64,000 nt of DNA. It comes from Pseudomonadota bacterium (GTDB lineage: Bacteria > Pseudomonadota > Alphaproteobacteria > Rhizobiales > Xanthobacteraceae). Shown piece after piece: positions 1 through 6,956 of this stretch. Position 1 is the stretch's first letter; each line of letters opens with the position of its first letter. The stretch lies in NCBI GenBank assembly GCA_023435725.1, contig JAEYRD010000098.1:1-64000 (forward strand), in the 5' to 3' direction. The notes beneath the pieces were generated by a model. It was not told the origin of the DNA, ran no database searches, and was given only the letters and a program-made list of their open reading frames with translations. Made by a program: the position numbers and the translations under genes.

Positions 1-127
1 GGACAAGGAAGATCGAGTGGCGCCCGGTTAAGCCGCTCCGCGCCAAGGTCGTCAATGATAGCGCCGCCGCGCCAGTTCTATAGAACGGCAATTGTCGTCG
101 AACCTACACGCAGGAAGGGCAACGTCA

Positions 128-385
128 TTATCTGGCGCGGCCGCGGGGCGATCTGGAATAGCCTTGCGACCAATAGGGATTGTCCAAGCACATGGCCGGA
201 AGTCCCGACGCCGCTGCTCGACACTGATCCCATGATGTAAACGTGCACTCGAAATATGTGCTGCCACCCCAGACCCATCTTTGCAGACAGACCGGATATC
301 TGGGATCGTAGGTTTGCGCCGTGGCGGGCGCGATTACCGACATCGCCGCACCGCCAAGCAATAGCAAAGGTAGCAGTTTGCGCAT
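128..385 (-). CDS. DUF3551-type small secreted protein
   Basis: 85-residue protein with an N-terminal signal peptide (basic MRK, then a Leu/Ala-rich core ending near APATA-Q). The mature part has the spaced cysteines and aromatic residues of the DUF3551 family (CLQRW, FECTF, QCRAAASG, MCLDNPYW), which is abundant in Bradyrhizobium and has no known function. I chose the ATG at 385 because GAGGCGAG lies just upstream; an in-frame ATG at 397 would add four residues. Likely exported to the periplasm. It stands alone, with no operon partner visible. Confidence 0.7.
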   Translation of the reverse strand: MRKLLPLLLLGGAAMSVIAPATAQTYDPRYPVCLQRWVWGGSTYFECTFTSWDQCRAAASGLPAMCLDNPYWSQGYSRSPRGRAR

Positions 386-506
386 CGCTCGCCTCATTTT
401 CGATCGACCATCCTTGAGAACCTGATAGACGCGCCAACAGGCAAGTCGGTCAAGGCAGGACCGGCGTGTCGATGGGTTTGAAGACATCCGCAGAAAGGGG
501 CACCTG

Positions 507-623
507 ATGACCAGAAGGATCAAATGGTGGGCGGTGATCGGCATCGCGATGTTCATCATCGGCGCGCTGCTCGTGATCCACTACTCTCTGAGGATCGCCG
601 CCCTGATGGGGTTCGCCCATTGA
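507..623 (+). CDS. 38-residue single-span membrane protein
   Basis: Short open frame encoding a basic N-terminus (MTRRIKWW), one hydrophobic helix (about residues 9-24) and a short tail. An AAAGGGG Shine-Dalgarno sequence sits about 6-7 bases before the ATG, which is the main argument for translation. No family is recognised. Could be spurious because of its length. Confidence 0.42.
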   Translation: MTRRIKWWAVIGIAMFIIGALLVIHYSLRIAALMGFAH

Positions 624-691
624 ATGAGACAGGGCGGCCCGTCCACGTGCGCCCGGATCGGGGAACGGTTTGGGCAGGTTGCGCCGGGCTG

Positions 692-886
692 TCAGCCGCC
701 GGACCGAAGCAAAAACGTATCCACGGACGCAGCCAATCGATCCGCCGTTTGCACGGCAGCCGGCGTGGACTGCTTTTCGGAAGGCCGCGGGCCGACAGAA
801 CTGACTGCCAGCGCAGTACCAGCGGCAAGAGCAGCTATCACAATCGTGGTGAGATATTCGGTCCTCATGGCAATGCTCGCCTTCAT
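692..886 (-). CDS. Small hypothetical protein with N-terminal membrane/signal segment
   Basis: 64 residues. The N-terminus MKASIAMRTEY is followed by a hydrophobic stretch (residues about 10-28, Ala/Ile/Leu rich), then a polar, proline-containing tail. The start at 886 is supported by a strong GGGGAGGG Shine-Dalgarno sequence 5-6 bases upstream; longer in-frame starts have no such site. Probably exported or membrane-anchored. Function unknown. Confidence 0.58.
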   Translation of the reverse strand: MKASIAMRTEYLTTIVIAALAAGTALAVSSVGPRPSEKQSTPAAVQTADRLAASVDTFLLRSGG

Positions 887-1028
887 CGGACCCTCCCCAC
901 AAACTAACCGGGCACTCTCAGAAATGGTTCCCCAACGTTGCGGCCGATGTCTTGCAAAGTAGCCGCCAGGGCGCTCCGGGGTTCCTCCTCGCCTCACAGG
1001 TCGCGAGCCCCACGGTAAATTCACCCAT

Positions 1029-1060
1029 CATAGAAAAATTTCGGCATAGAAAAATTTCGG
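1029..1060. repeat. Perfect 16-bp tandem duplication
   Basis: The 16-mer CATAGAAAAATTTCGG occurs twice back to back (1029-1044 and 1045-1060) with no mismatch. Each unit contains the near-symmetric core GAAAAATTTC. It lies about 100 bp upstream of the small gene at 1159 and 140 bp upstream of the divergent small gene at 692-886, so it may be a pair of regulator sites or simply a recent slippage product. Confidence 0.75.
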
Positions 1061-1158
1061 CTCTGCCGGATCGGGCACGTCCGATGCGCGTTCTGATAGA
1101 GGTGGCAGGTACGCCGTGCACACGCAAGGAGGCTGTGCACCAAGCCGGAGGTGGCGTC

Positions 1159-1434
1159 ATGGCGCTCCCCCTTCCGCCCCATGCCCCTCACCTGATCGAA
1201 GCCTTAGAACCAAAGCACTGCCGGGCGATCTGCGGCGTGATCGGCAAAGAGCTTCGGCATAGCCTCACGCGCGGCGCCTCACCGGTACCGATGCGCCTGC
1301 GAAAATTACTCGAGCGACTTGCCGAACTGGAAGGCGACGCGCCTCCAATCATTCCCGACTGCGAGCGCGAAGCAGCAACCCGGGAACGCCCGAAGCGGGG
1401 GCTGAGGCTTTGGTGGTTCCACCGGGGCCCATAA
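1159..1434 (+). CDS. Hypothetical 91-residue protein
   Basis: Soluble, basic, Arg/Leu-rich protein with a predicted helical centre (EPKHCRAICGVIGKELRHSL and RLRKLLERLAELEG). The ATG at 1159 has a well-placed GGAGG seven bases upstream; the frame stays open to the left but without a comparable ribosome site. No family recognised and no signal peptide. Followed by a hairpin before the convergent chemoreceptor gene. Confidence 0.6.
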   Translation: MALPLPPHAPHLIEALEPKHCRAICGVIGKELRHSLTRGASPVPMRLRKLLERLAELEGDAPPIIPDCEREAATRERPKRGLRLWWFHRGP

Positions 1435-1462
1435 ACCGGCGCGGGATCGCGGCGCCGAGCCA

Positions 1463-1483
1463 CCTCTCCGACAAAAGGAGAGG
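1463..1483. terminator. Hairpin between convergent genes
   Basis: CCTCTCC (1463-1469) pairs with GGAGAGG (1477-1483) around a 7-base loop. It lies between the 3' ends of the gene ending at 1434 (+) and the chemoreceptor ending at 1518 (-), so it could serve either. There is no clear T-run, so an intrinsic terminator is only suggested. It resembles half of the larger C-family repeats found elsewhere in the window. Confidence 0.4.
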
Positions 1484-1517
1484 GTGAGCAGCGCTGCGCG
1501 CGCTCTTCGCGGAGGTC

Positions 1518-2822
1518 TTACGCAGCCGACGTCAGCCGCTGCAGGAACTGCGTCACCTCGCGCCTGAGCGTCTCGACCTCGCCATGGACACGCTCGGAAG
1601 CGCTGTTGACGCGGCTCGCGACGCGCCCCGTGTCAGCGGCGGCTTCGCTGATGCCGGTGACGTTGGAGGAGACCCGCGAGGTGCCGGCGGAGGCTTCCTG
1701 CACGTTGCGGGCGATCTCGCGGGTTGCGAGACCCTGCTGCTCGATCGAGGTCGCGATCGATGAGGTGATCCCGTTGATCTCGGTGATGGTCTGCGCGATC
1801 GCCTCGACGGCCGCGACCGAATTCGTCGTCGATTGCTGCATCTCACCGACCTTGGCGCTGATCTCCTCGGTCGCCTTCGCGGTCTGGTTGGCGAGACTCT
1901 TGACCTCGGACGCCACGACCGCAAAGCCGCGGCCGGCCTCGCCCGCGCGGGCCGCCTCGATGGTGGCGTTGAGCGCCAGAAGGTTGGTCTGCTCGGCGAT
2001 CTCGCTGATCAGCTTGACGACATCGCCGATCCGGAGCGCGGCGTCGGCAAGCGTGCGGATCTCGCTGCCGGCGCGATTGGCCTCGTTCACGGCGCGGCCC
2101 GTGCTTGCGGTCGAGCCGGTCACCTGCCGGCCGATATCGGCGATCGAGGACGCGAGCTGCTCGGCGGCGCTGGCGACGGTCGCGACATTGCGCGAGGCAT
2201 GGTCGGAGGCGCTGAGCACGCCGGAGGTCTGCCGGCTGGTCTTCTCGGCCGCTGCCGCCATCTGGCCGGCGTCGGACTCAAGATCGGTCGCCGCGCCCAT
2301 GAGGGTGCCCGCAACCTCGTCCAGATGCGTGCCGAACTCCTTTGCGAGACCGGCAATCTCGACCACGCGGCGGCCGAGGCTGTCGGTGCCGGAATTGATG
2401 ACGGTCGACGAACGGCGGAACGAGCCGGGCAATCCGCGCGCCAGAATCTTGCGGAAATACTTGCCGCGGCTTGCATAGTCCATCGAGGCCGACACCTCGC
2501 GCACGAAGGCGTCGGTGATGTCGAGCATGTCGTTGACCGACTTCTGGATCGACCCGATCCGCCCGGCCTGCCGATTGCTCAGGATGCGCGCTTCGAGATC
2601 GCCATGCGCGGCCTTGCGGCACACATCGGCCACCTCATCGACGGCTGCCGCCGTACGTTGCTGGCACCAAACGGCGTAACCGAGCAGCACGACCGTCGCG
2701 CCCTGCAACGCGGCCCCGGAAATTCCCGTGACACCGGCGAGCGAGAGAACGAACGCAACGATAGCAAGAACACACGCGAGCGCGGTCGCTCCCTGCGCCT
2801 TAGAGAGAGAGCACAAATTCAT
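1518..2822 (-). CDS. Methyl-accepting chemotaxis protein, CetA-like (no periplasmic domain)
   Basis: 434 residues. Two hydrophobic segments at about residues 12-28 and 31-50 are nearly adjacent, leaving no room for a periplasmic sensor. A HAMP-like stretch follows (AHGDLEARI), then a region (ASMDYASRGKYFRKIL) and a full signalling domain with the conserved tip (IAEQTNLLALNATIEAARAGEAGRGFAVVASEVKSL region). Such receptors signal to CheW/CheA. The upstream PAS gene overlaps it by 23 bp in another frame, so the two are almost certainly co-translated and form one bipartite energy-taxis receptor, as CetA and CetB do in Campylobacter. The ATG at 2822 is chosen because the transmembrane segment follows at once; its Shine-Dalgarno is weak, consistent with translational coupling. 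Confidence 0.88.
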   Translation of the reverse strand: MNLCSLSKAQGATALACVLAIVAFVLSLAGVTGISGAALQGATVVLLGYAVWCQQRTAAAVDEVADVCRKAAHGDLEARILSNRQAGRIGSIQKSVNDMLDITDAFVREVSASMDYASRGKYFRKILARGLPGSFRRSSTVINSGTDSLGRRVVEIAGLAKEFGTHLDEVAGTLMGAATDLESDAGQMAAAAEKTSRQTSGVLSASDHASRNVATVASAAEQLASSIADIGRQVTGSTASTGRAVNEANRAGSEIRTLADAALRIGDVVKLISEIAEQTNLLALNATIEAARAGEAGRGFAVVASEVKSLANQTAKATEEISAKVGEMQQSTTNSVAAVEAIAQTITEINGITSSIATSIEQQGLATREIARNVQEASAGTSRVSSNVTGISEAAADTGRVASRVNSASERVHGEVETLRREVTQFLQRLTSAA

Positions 2823-3321
2823 CGTAACCGACACCCTGTTGCTTGAGCAGTGCCACCATCGCATCGAAGCTCGCACGCATGCCATCCTTGGCATTGGCAT
2901 GCCGCGCCTCTTCCGCGCACAGCGTCTTGTAGATCGGCTTGATACGCTCGATCTGCACGGCATCGGGCTTGCGACGGTTGGAATGATAGCCGACGATATT
3001 GCCGCGCTCGTCGAGCGTCGGCGTCACATGGGCCAGGACCCAGTAATGGCTGCCGTCCTTCGCCAGATTGACGACGTAGGCGAAGATCTCCTGCTTGGAC
3101 TGCAGGGTATCCCACAGCAGCTTGAAGACGCAGCGCGGCATGTCGGGATGGCGGATCATGCTGTGGGGAGCGCCCATCAGTTCCGCGTAGGAATATTTGG
3201 CCATACGGATGAAGACGTCGTTGGCGTAAGTGATGCGGCCCTTGAGATCCGTCTTCGACACGATCAACTCTTCGTCGCCGAGGAGATTTTCCACGCCAGT
3301 TGGCCGTATCGTATGCGTCAT
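2800..3321 (-). CDS. Aer/CetB-type PAS sensor protein
   Basis: 173 residues, a stand-alone PAS domain (about 15-120) with a C-terminal helical tail. The motif RHPDMP puts Arg57, His58 and Asp60 and the Trp70 in LLWDTL at the same positions as the FAD-binding residues of E. coli Aer, so it probably binds FAD and senses redox or electron-transport state. No membrane segment. It precedes and overlaps the MCP ending at 1518. A TGAGGATT ribosome site lies about 10 bases before the ATG. Family assignment is strong; the FAD cofactor is inferred from residue conservation. Confidence 0.87.
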   Translation of the reverse strand: MTHTIRPTGVENLLGDEELIVSKTDLKGRITYANDVFIRMAKYSYAELMGAPHSMIRHPDMPRCVFKLLWDTLQSKQEIFAYVVNLAKDGSHYWVLAHVTPTLDERGNIVGYHSNRRKPDAVQIERIKPIYKTLCAEEARHANAKDGMRASFDAMVALLKQQGVGYDEFVLSL

Positions 3322-3440
3322 CGTTGACGAATCCTCACGAAGGGCAGCGCCCTCGAAGGAGTGGCCCGCATCGAAACTTGATTACAACATGAATCATTAA
3401 TCATGAGTGACCGCGGGCCCCGTGCGATCACCCGACGCCT

Positions 3441-3458
3441 CCGTAGGATTACCTACGG
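3441..3458. promoter_or_regulatory. Perfect inverted repeat CCGTAGG-N4-CCTACGG
   Basis: Seven-base arms CCGTAGG (3441-3447) and CCTACGG (3452-3458) flank ATTA. It sits 120 bp upstream of the PAS/MCP operon start and 47 bp beyond the stop of the dehydratase gene. No T-run follows on either strand, so an operator is as likely as a terminator. The regulator is unknown. Confidence 0.45.
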
Positions 3459-3504
3459 GCTCCGTCGTCCTGCATATTTCGGCAGCAAGGTGCGCTGCGC
3501 GCCG

Positions 3505-5028
3505 TCACATCGTCGCGCCGAGCACCCAGGGCGCGAACTCCGCGCCGCCGAAATCGAAGCTCTCGCTCTTGGTCGGCTGGCCGGAGGCCGTCTTCAGGAT
3601 CAGGTCGAAGATGCGCTGGCCGCACTGCTCGACGCTCTCCTCGCCTTCGAGAATGGTACCGCAATTGACGTCCATGTCGTCTTCCATGCGCTTGTACATG
3701 GGCGTGTTGGTGGCGAGCTTGATCGACGGCGCCGGCTTGCAGCCGAACACGCTGCCGCGGCCCGTGGTGAAGCAGACGAGATTGGCGCCGCCGGCAACCT
3801 GGCCGGTCGCGGCGACCGGATCGTAGCCGGGCGTGTCCATGAACACGAAGCCGCGTTTCGTCACCGGCTCGGCGTAGCGCAGCACGTCGACGAGATTGGT
3901 GGTGCCGGCCTTCGCCATCGCGCCGAGCGACTTTTCCAGGATGGTGGTAAGGCCGCCGGCCTTGTTGCCTGGGCTCGGATTGGCGTTCATCTCGGCGCCT
4001 TCGCGCTCGGTATATTCCTCCCACCAGCGCATGAGATCGACGAGCTTCTCGCCGACCTCGCGGCTGACGGCGCGGCGCGTCAGCAGATGCTCGGCACCAT
4101 AGGTCTCCGGCGTCTCCGACAGGATCACGGTGCCGCCGTGACGCACGATGAGGTCGCTGGCAGCCCCCAGCGCCGGATTGGCTGATACCCCGGAATAGCC
4201 GTCCGAGCCGCCACATTGCAGCGCGACCGTCAGTTCGCTGGCCGGCACGGATTCGCGCCTGACCTTGTTCGCGTCCGCCAGGGCCTCGCGCACGAAGGCA
4301 ACCCCCGCCTCCACCGTCTTGCGGGTGCCGCCGACCTCCTGGATATCCATCGCGCGCAGGCGGCCGGCGAGCTTCTGCTCCTCCATCAGGCCTCGGATCT
4401 GGTTCACCTCGCAGCCGAGGCCGAGCACGATGACGTGGGAGAAATTGACGTGCCGCGCATAGCCGCCGAGCGTGCGGCGGAGCAGCGCGAGCGGCTCGTT
4501 CTGCGTCATGCCGCAGCCGGTCTTGTGGGTCAGCGCGACCACACCGTCGACATTGGGGAATTCGGCCAGCGGATTGTCGCCGGTGAAGGGATTCTTCTTG
4601 AAGACGTCGGCGACGAGACCAGCTACGTGCGCGCTGCAATTCACCGAGGTCAGGATGCCGATATAGTTGCGCGTGGCGACGCGGCCGTCCGGGCGGCGAA
4701 TGCCTTCGAAGGTCGCCGGCAGGTCGAAGTTCGGCGTCGACTTGACGTCGGCGCAATAGGCATAATCCTTGGAGAAGTCGCCCATGCCGCAGTTCTGCGT
4801 ATGCACGTGCTGGCCCGGCGCGATCGGCACTGTCGCAAAGCCGATGATCTGGCCGTAGCGCTTCACCGGCTCGCCCACGGCGATCGGCTTGATCGCGACC
4901 TTGTGGCCGGACGGAATGCGATCGACCGTCGTCACACCGTCGGCGACCACCGTTCCCGGCGGCAGGCTCGCGCGCGCGATCAGCACGCCATCATCGGGAT
5001 GCAGGCGAATGACGGGGCTGATGGTCAT
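3505..5028 (-). CDS. UxaA-family altronate/galactarate-type dehydratase
   Basis: 507 residues, the usual length of the UxaA/GarD family. An N-terminal SAF-like domain (about 10-90, with HVHTQNCGMGDF) is followed by the large C-terminal domain containing GYSRXDGR-type and CGGSDGYSG motifs. The family removes water from sugar acids such as D-altronate or galactarate to give 2-keto-3-deoxy acids, using a metal in the cytoplasm. A good AGGAGA ribosome site precedes the ATG. The downstream-oriented neighbour is an HpcH/HpaI aldolase that could split the keto-deoxy product, so the pair fits sugar-acid catabolism. Exact substrate cannot be told from sequence. Confidence 0.85.
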   Translation of the reverse strand: MTISPVIRLHPDDGVLIARASLPPGTVVADGVTTVDRIPSGHKVAIKPIAVGEPVKRYGQIIGFATVPIAPGQHVHTQNCGMGDFSKDYAYCADVKSTPNFDLPATFEGIRRPDGRVATRNYIGILTSVNCSAHVAGLVADVFKKNPFTGDNPLAEFPNVDGVVALTHKTGCGMTQNEPLALLRRTLGGYARHVNFSHVIVLGLGCEVNQIRGLMEEQKLAGRLRAMDIQEVGGTRKTVEAGVAFVREALADANKVRRESVPASELTVALQCGGSDGYSGVSANPALGAASDLIVRHGGTVILSETPETYGAEHLLTRRAVSREVGEKLVDLMRWWEEYTEREGAEMNANPSPGNKAGGLTTILEKSLGAMAKAGTTNLVDVLRYAEPVTKRGFVFMDTPGYDPVAATGQVAGGANLVCFTTGRGSVFGCKPAPSIKLATNTPMYKRMEDDMDVNCGTILEGEESVEQCGQRIFDLILKTASGQPTKSESFDFGGAEFAPWVLGATM

Positions 5029-5053
5029 GGGTATCTCCTGTATCGAAACTATC

Positions 5054-5176
5054 GTGCCCCGGATGCTGCGCAGCGCGGAAAGCGATGCGCTGCTGATCCG
5101 GGGCCCATGCGTGGTGTTGGCAACTGGATCCCGGCTCCGCGGCGCATCACTTCGTGCTGCGCCGCGTCCGGGACAC
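5054..5176. repeat. Dispersed palindromic repeat (family E)
   Basis: Intergenic GC-rich block between the dehydratase and aldolase genes, built from two hairpins beginning GTGCCCCGGATGCTGCG and ending CGCGTCCGGGACAC. Inverted arms such as GCTGCGCAGCGC and CGGATC/GATCCG are visible. The form resembles short interspersed palindromes that I recall in Bradyrhizobium. Confidence 0.6.
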
Positions 5177-5182
5177 GCAAGC

Positions 5183-5959
5183 TCAGGCTTTCCCCGCCGA
5201 ATCCTTGCGGGTCTGGTTGACCTGCATCTTGGCGTAGGTCGCCATCAGGCCGACCTCGTTCGACAGCGTCACCAGCTTGAAGCCCATGTTGATGGCGCGC
5301 GCCGCGCCTTCGGCGCCGCTGCAATGGATGCCCGGGTTGAGGCCGCGCTTGCCGCATTCCTTGATGATCTTCTCGTAGATCGCGAGGATTTCGGGCTCGC
5401 TGCGATCGAGCTTGGGCTCGAGGCCGTAGGAGAAGCCGAGATCGGACGGGCCGATATAGACGCCGTCGATGCCCTCGACGTCGAGGATCGCTTCCATGTT
5501 CTCGACCGCGGTCCTGGTCTCCATCATCGGCAGCAGCACGATCTCGTCGTTGGCCGTCTTCTGGTAGGAGCCCGCGGTGCCGTACATGCCGGCGCGGATC
5601 GGACCGTTGGAGCGCACGCCCTTCGGCGGATATTTGGAATAGGAAACGAGGTTTTTCGCTTCCTGCGGCGTGTTGACCATCGGGCAGATCACGCCATAGG
5701 CGCCGCCGTCGAGCACCTTGCCGATGATGCCGGGCTCATTCCAGGGCACGCGGACCATCGGGGTCACCGGATGCTTGTCCATGGCCTGGAAGCACTGCAC
5801 CATCGACAGATAGTCCTGCACGCCGTGCTGCATGTCGACAGTGACGCTGTCGAAGCCGCATTGCGCGACCATCTCGGCCGAGAAGCCCGAGGGAATCGCG
5901 AGCCACGCGTTGACCACGGCCTTGCCCGACTTCCAGATTTCCTTGACCTTGTTCGCCAC
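5183..5959 (-). CDS. HpcH/HpaI-family class II aldolase
   Basis: 258 residues from a GTG start with AAGGAAGG just upstream; a longer GTG-started version (5998) has no ribosome site. TIM-barrel family signatures are present: GFDSVTVDMQHG, RVPWNEPG, GVICPMVNTPQEA, ETRTAVEN, DVEGIDGVYIGPSDLG. These divalent-metal aldolases cleave 4-hydroxy-2-oxo acids, for example 4-hydroxy-2-oxoheptanedioate (HpaI) or 2-keto-3-deoxy sugar acids, to pyruvate plus an aldehyde. Its position behind the dehydratase suggests sugar acids, but it could also supply the aldolase step missing from the hpa cluster 6 kb away. Cytoplasmic. Confidence 0.85.
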   Translation of the reverse strand: MANKVKEIWKSGKAVVNAWLAIPSGFSAEMVAQCGFDSVTVDMQHGVQDYLSMVQCFQAMDKHPVTPMVRVPWNEPGIIGKVLDGGAYGVICPMVNTPQEAKNLVSYSKYPPKGVRSNGPIRAGMYGTAGSYQKTANDEIVLLPMMETRTAVENMEAILDVEGIDGVYIGPSDLGFSYGLEPKLDRSEPEILAIYEKIIKECGKRGLNPGIHCSGAEGAARAINMGFKLVTLSNEVGLMATYAKMQVNQTRKDSAGKA

Positions 5960-6034
5960 GTTGCCTTCCTTCTCTGCTGTTTGGACCGTCGCCAACACGC
6001 CGAGCGCCGCGACAGCACGACCCCGCTGTTACCG

Positions 6035-6067
6035 CTAACTGGATCGCCGCGCTACGCTCGCAATGAC
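6035..6067. repeat. Partial family B repeat
   Basis: The sequence CTGGATCGCCGCGCTACG continuing to GCTCGCAATGACG is one half of the CATTGCGAG palindrome family seen complete at 19755, 40343, 43011 and 54145. It abuts the dehydrogenase remnant, so it may mark an old rearrangement boundary. Confidence 0.45.
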
Positions 6068-6074
6068 GCAAGAG

Positions 6075-6224
6075 CTATGCGGTCGCCCTCTGGATGTTGA
6101 CTTCACTGACGCCGACCTCGCGGGCGGTGTTCACTATCGCCGCCCAGTTGTCATCCGGCAAGGGGATGCCGTTCTTGATGCGTTCGGCCCGGGTTTTCCG
6201 CTCGGGATCGCCCGGAACTCCCGG
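6075..6224 (-). pseudogene. 3' remnant of a malate/L-lactate dehydrogenase-family (Ldh/YlbC) gene
   Basis: Immediately after the livF stop codon, in the same frame, 49 sense codons run to a TAG at 6075. They read PGVPGDPERKTRAERIKNG followed by IPLPDDNWAAIVNTAREVG, which matches what I know of the extreme C-terminus of the NAD(P)-dependent malate/L-lactate dehydrogenase family (P-G-[DE]-P-E, then R-x-x-x-GIPLP). No start codon, ribosome site or upstream part of that enzyme exists here; the ABC gene occupies the place. This indicates a deletion junction at or close to the livF 3' end. Confidence 0.6.
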
Positions 6225-6956
6225 TCAAGCACTCGCCTTGGCATGGCCGCCGAGGTAGGCGGCGCGAATGGCCTCGTTGCCCCAGAGTTCGTCGGGCTTG
6301 CCACCGAGCACGATACGGCCGGTTTCCAGTACGTAGCCATAGTCGGCCACGGACAGGCCCATGCGCGCATTCTGCTCGACGAGCAGGACCGTCGTGTTGC
6401 GCCGGATCTCGGAAATGATCTTGAACACGGCCTGCACGATGACAGGCGCAAGGCCGAGCGAGGGTTCATCCAGCAGCAGCAGCCGCGGCTTGGCCATCAG
6501 CCCGCGCGCGACCGCCACCATCTGCAACTGGCCGCCTGACAGCGTCCAGCCGAGCGCATTGGTGAACTTCCTGATGTCCGGGAAGAGGTCGAACATCGCG
6601 TCCGCCTCGCGCGAGATCTCCGAGGTCGATGCCCGGCGATTTGACGCACCGAGCATGATGTTCTCTTTCACCGTGAGACCCGGAAAGACGCGGCGGCCTT
6701 CCGGAACGTGCGAGATGCCCATGCGGACGATGGCTTCCGGGCCGAGGCCCGCGATGGATTTTCCGTCGAACAGGATGTCGCCGGAGGTCGCCTTGGAAAG
6801 GCCCGAGATGGCGCGCAGCGTCGTCGACTTGCCGGCGCCGTTGGCCCCTAGCAGCGTCACCACCTGCCCCTGCTCCACGGTGCAGGTGACGCCGCGCAGC
6901 GCCTCGATCTCGCCGTAGCGCACCACGAGATTGCGGATTTCGAGCAACGGCATCAT
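6225..6956 (-). CDS. livF: ABC transporter ATP-binding protein, LivF type
   Basis: 243 residues with Walker A GANGAGKS (37-44), signature LSGGQLQM, Walker B LLLLDEPSLGL and the H-loop region usual for the second ATPase of branched-chain amino-acid-type (HAAT) importers. It overlaps the preceding fused LivM-LivG gene by four bases (ATGA), so it is translationally coupled. It hydrolyses ATP at the inner face of the cytoplasmic membrane to drive import. The substrate may be an amino acid or an aromatic acid, given the neighbouring catabolic operons; this is inference. Confidence 0.92.
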   Translation of the reverse strand: MMPLLEIRNLVVRYGEIEALRGVTCTVEQGQVVTLLGANGAGKSTTLRAISGLSKATSGDILFDGKSIAGLGPEAIVRMGISHVPEGRRVFPGLTVKENIMLGASNRRASTSEISREADAMFDLFPDIRKFTNALGWTLSGGQLQMVAVARGLMAKPRLLLLDEPSLGLAPVIVQAVFKIISEIRRNTTVLLVEQNARMGLSVADYGYVLETGRIVLGGKPDELWGNEAIRAAYLGGHAKASA

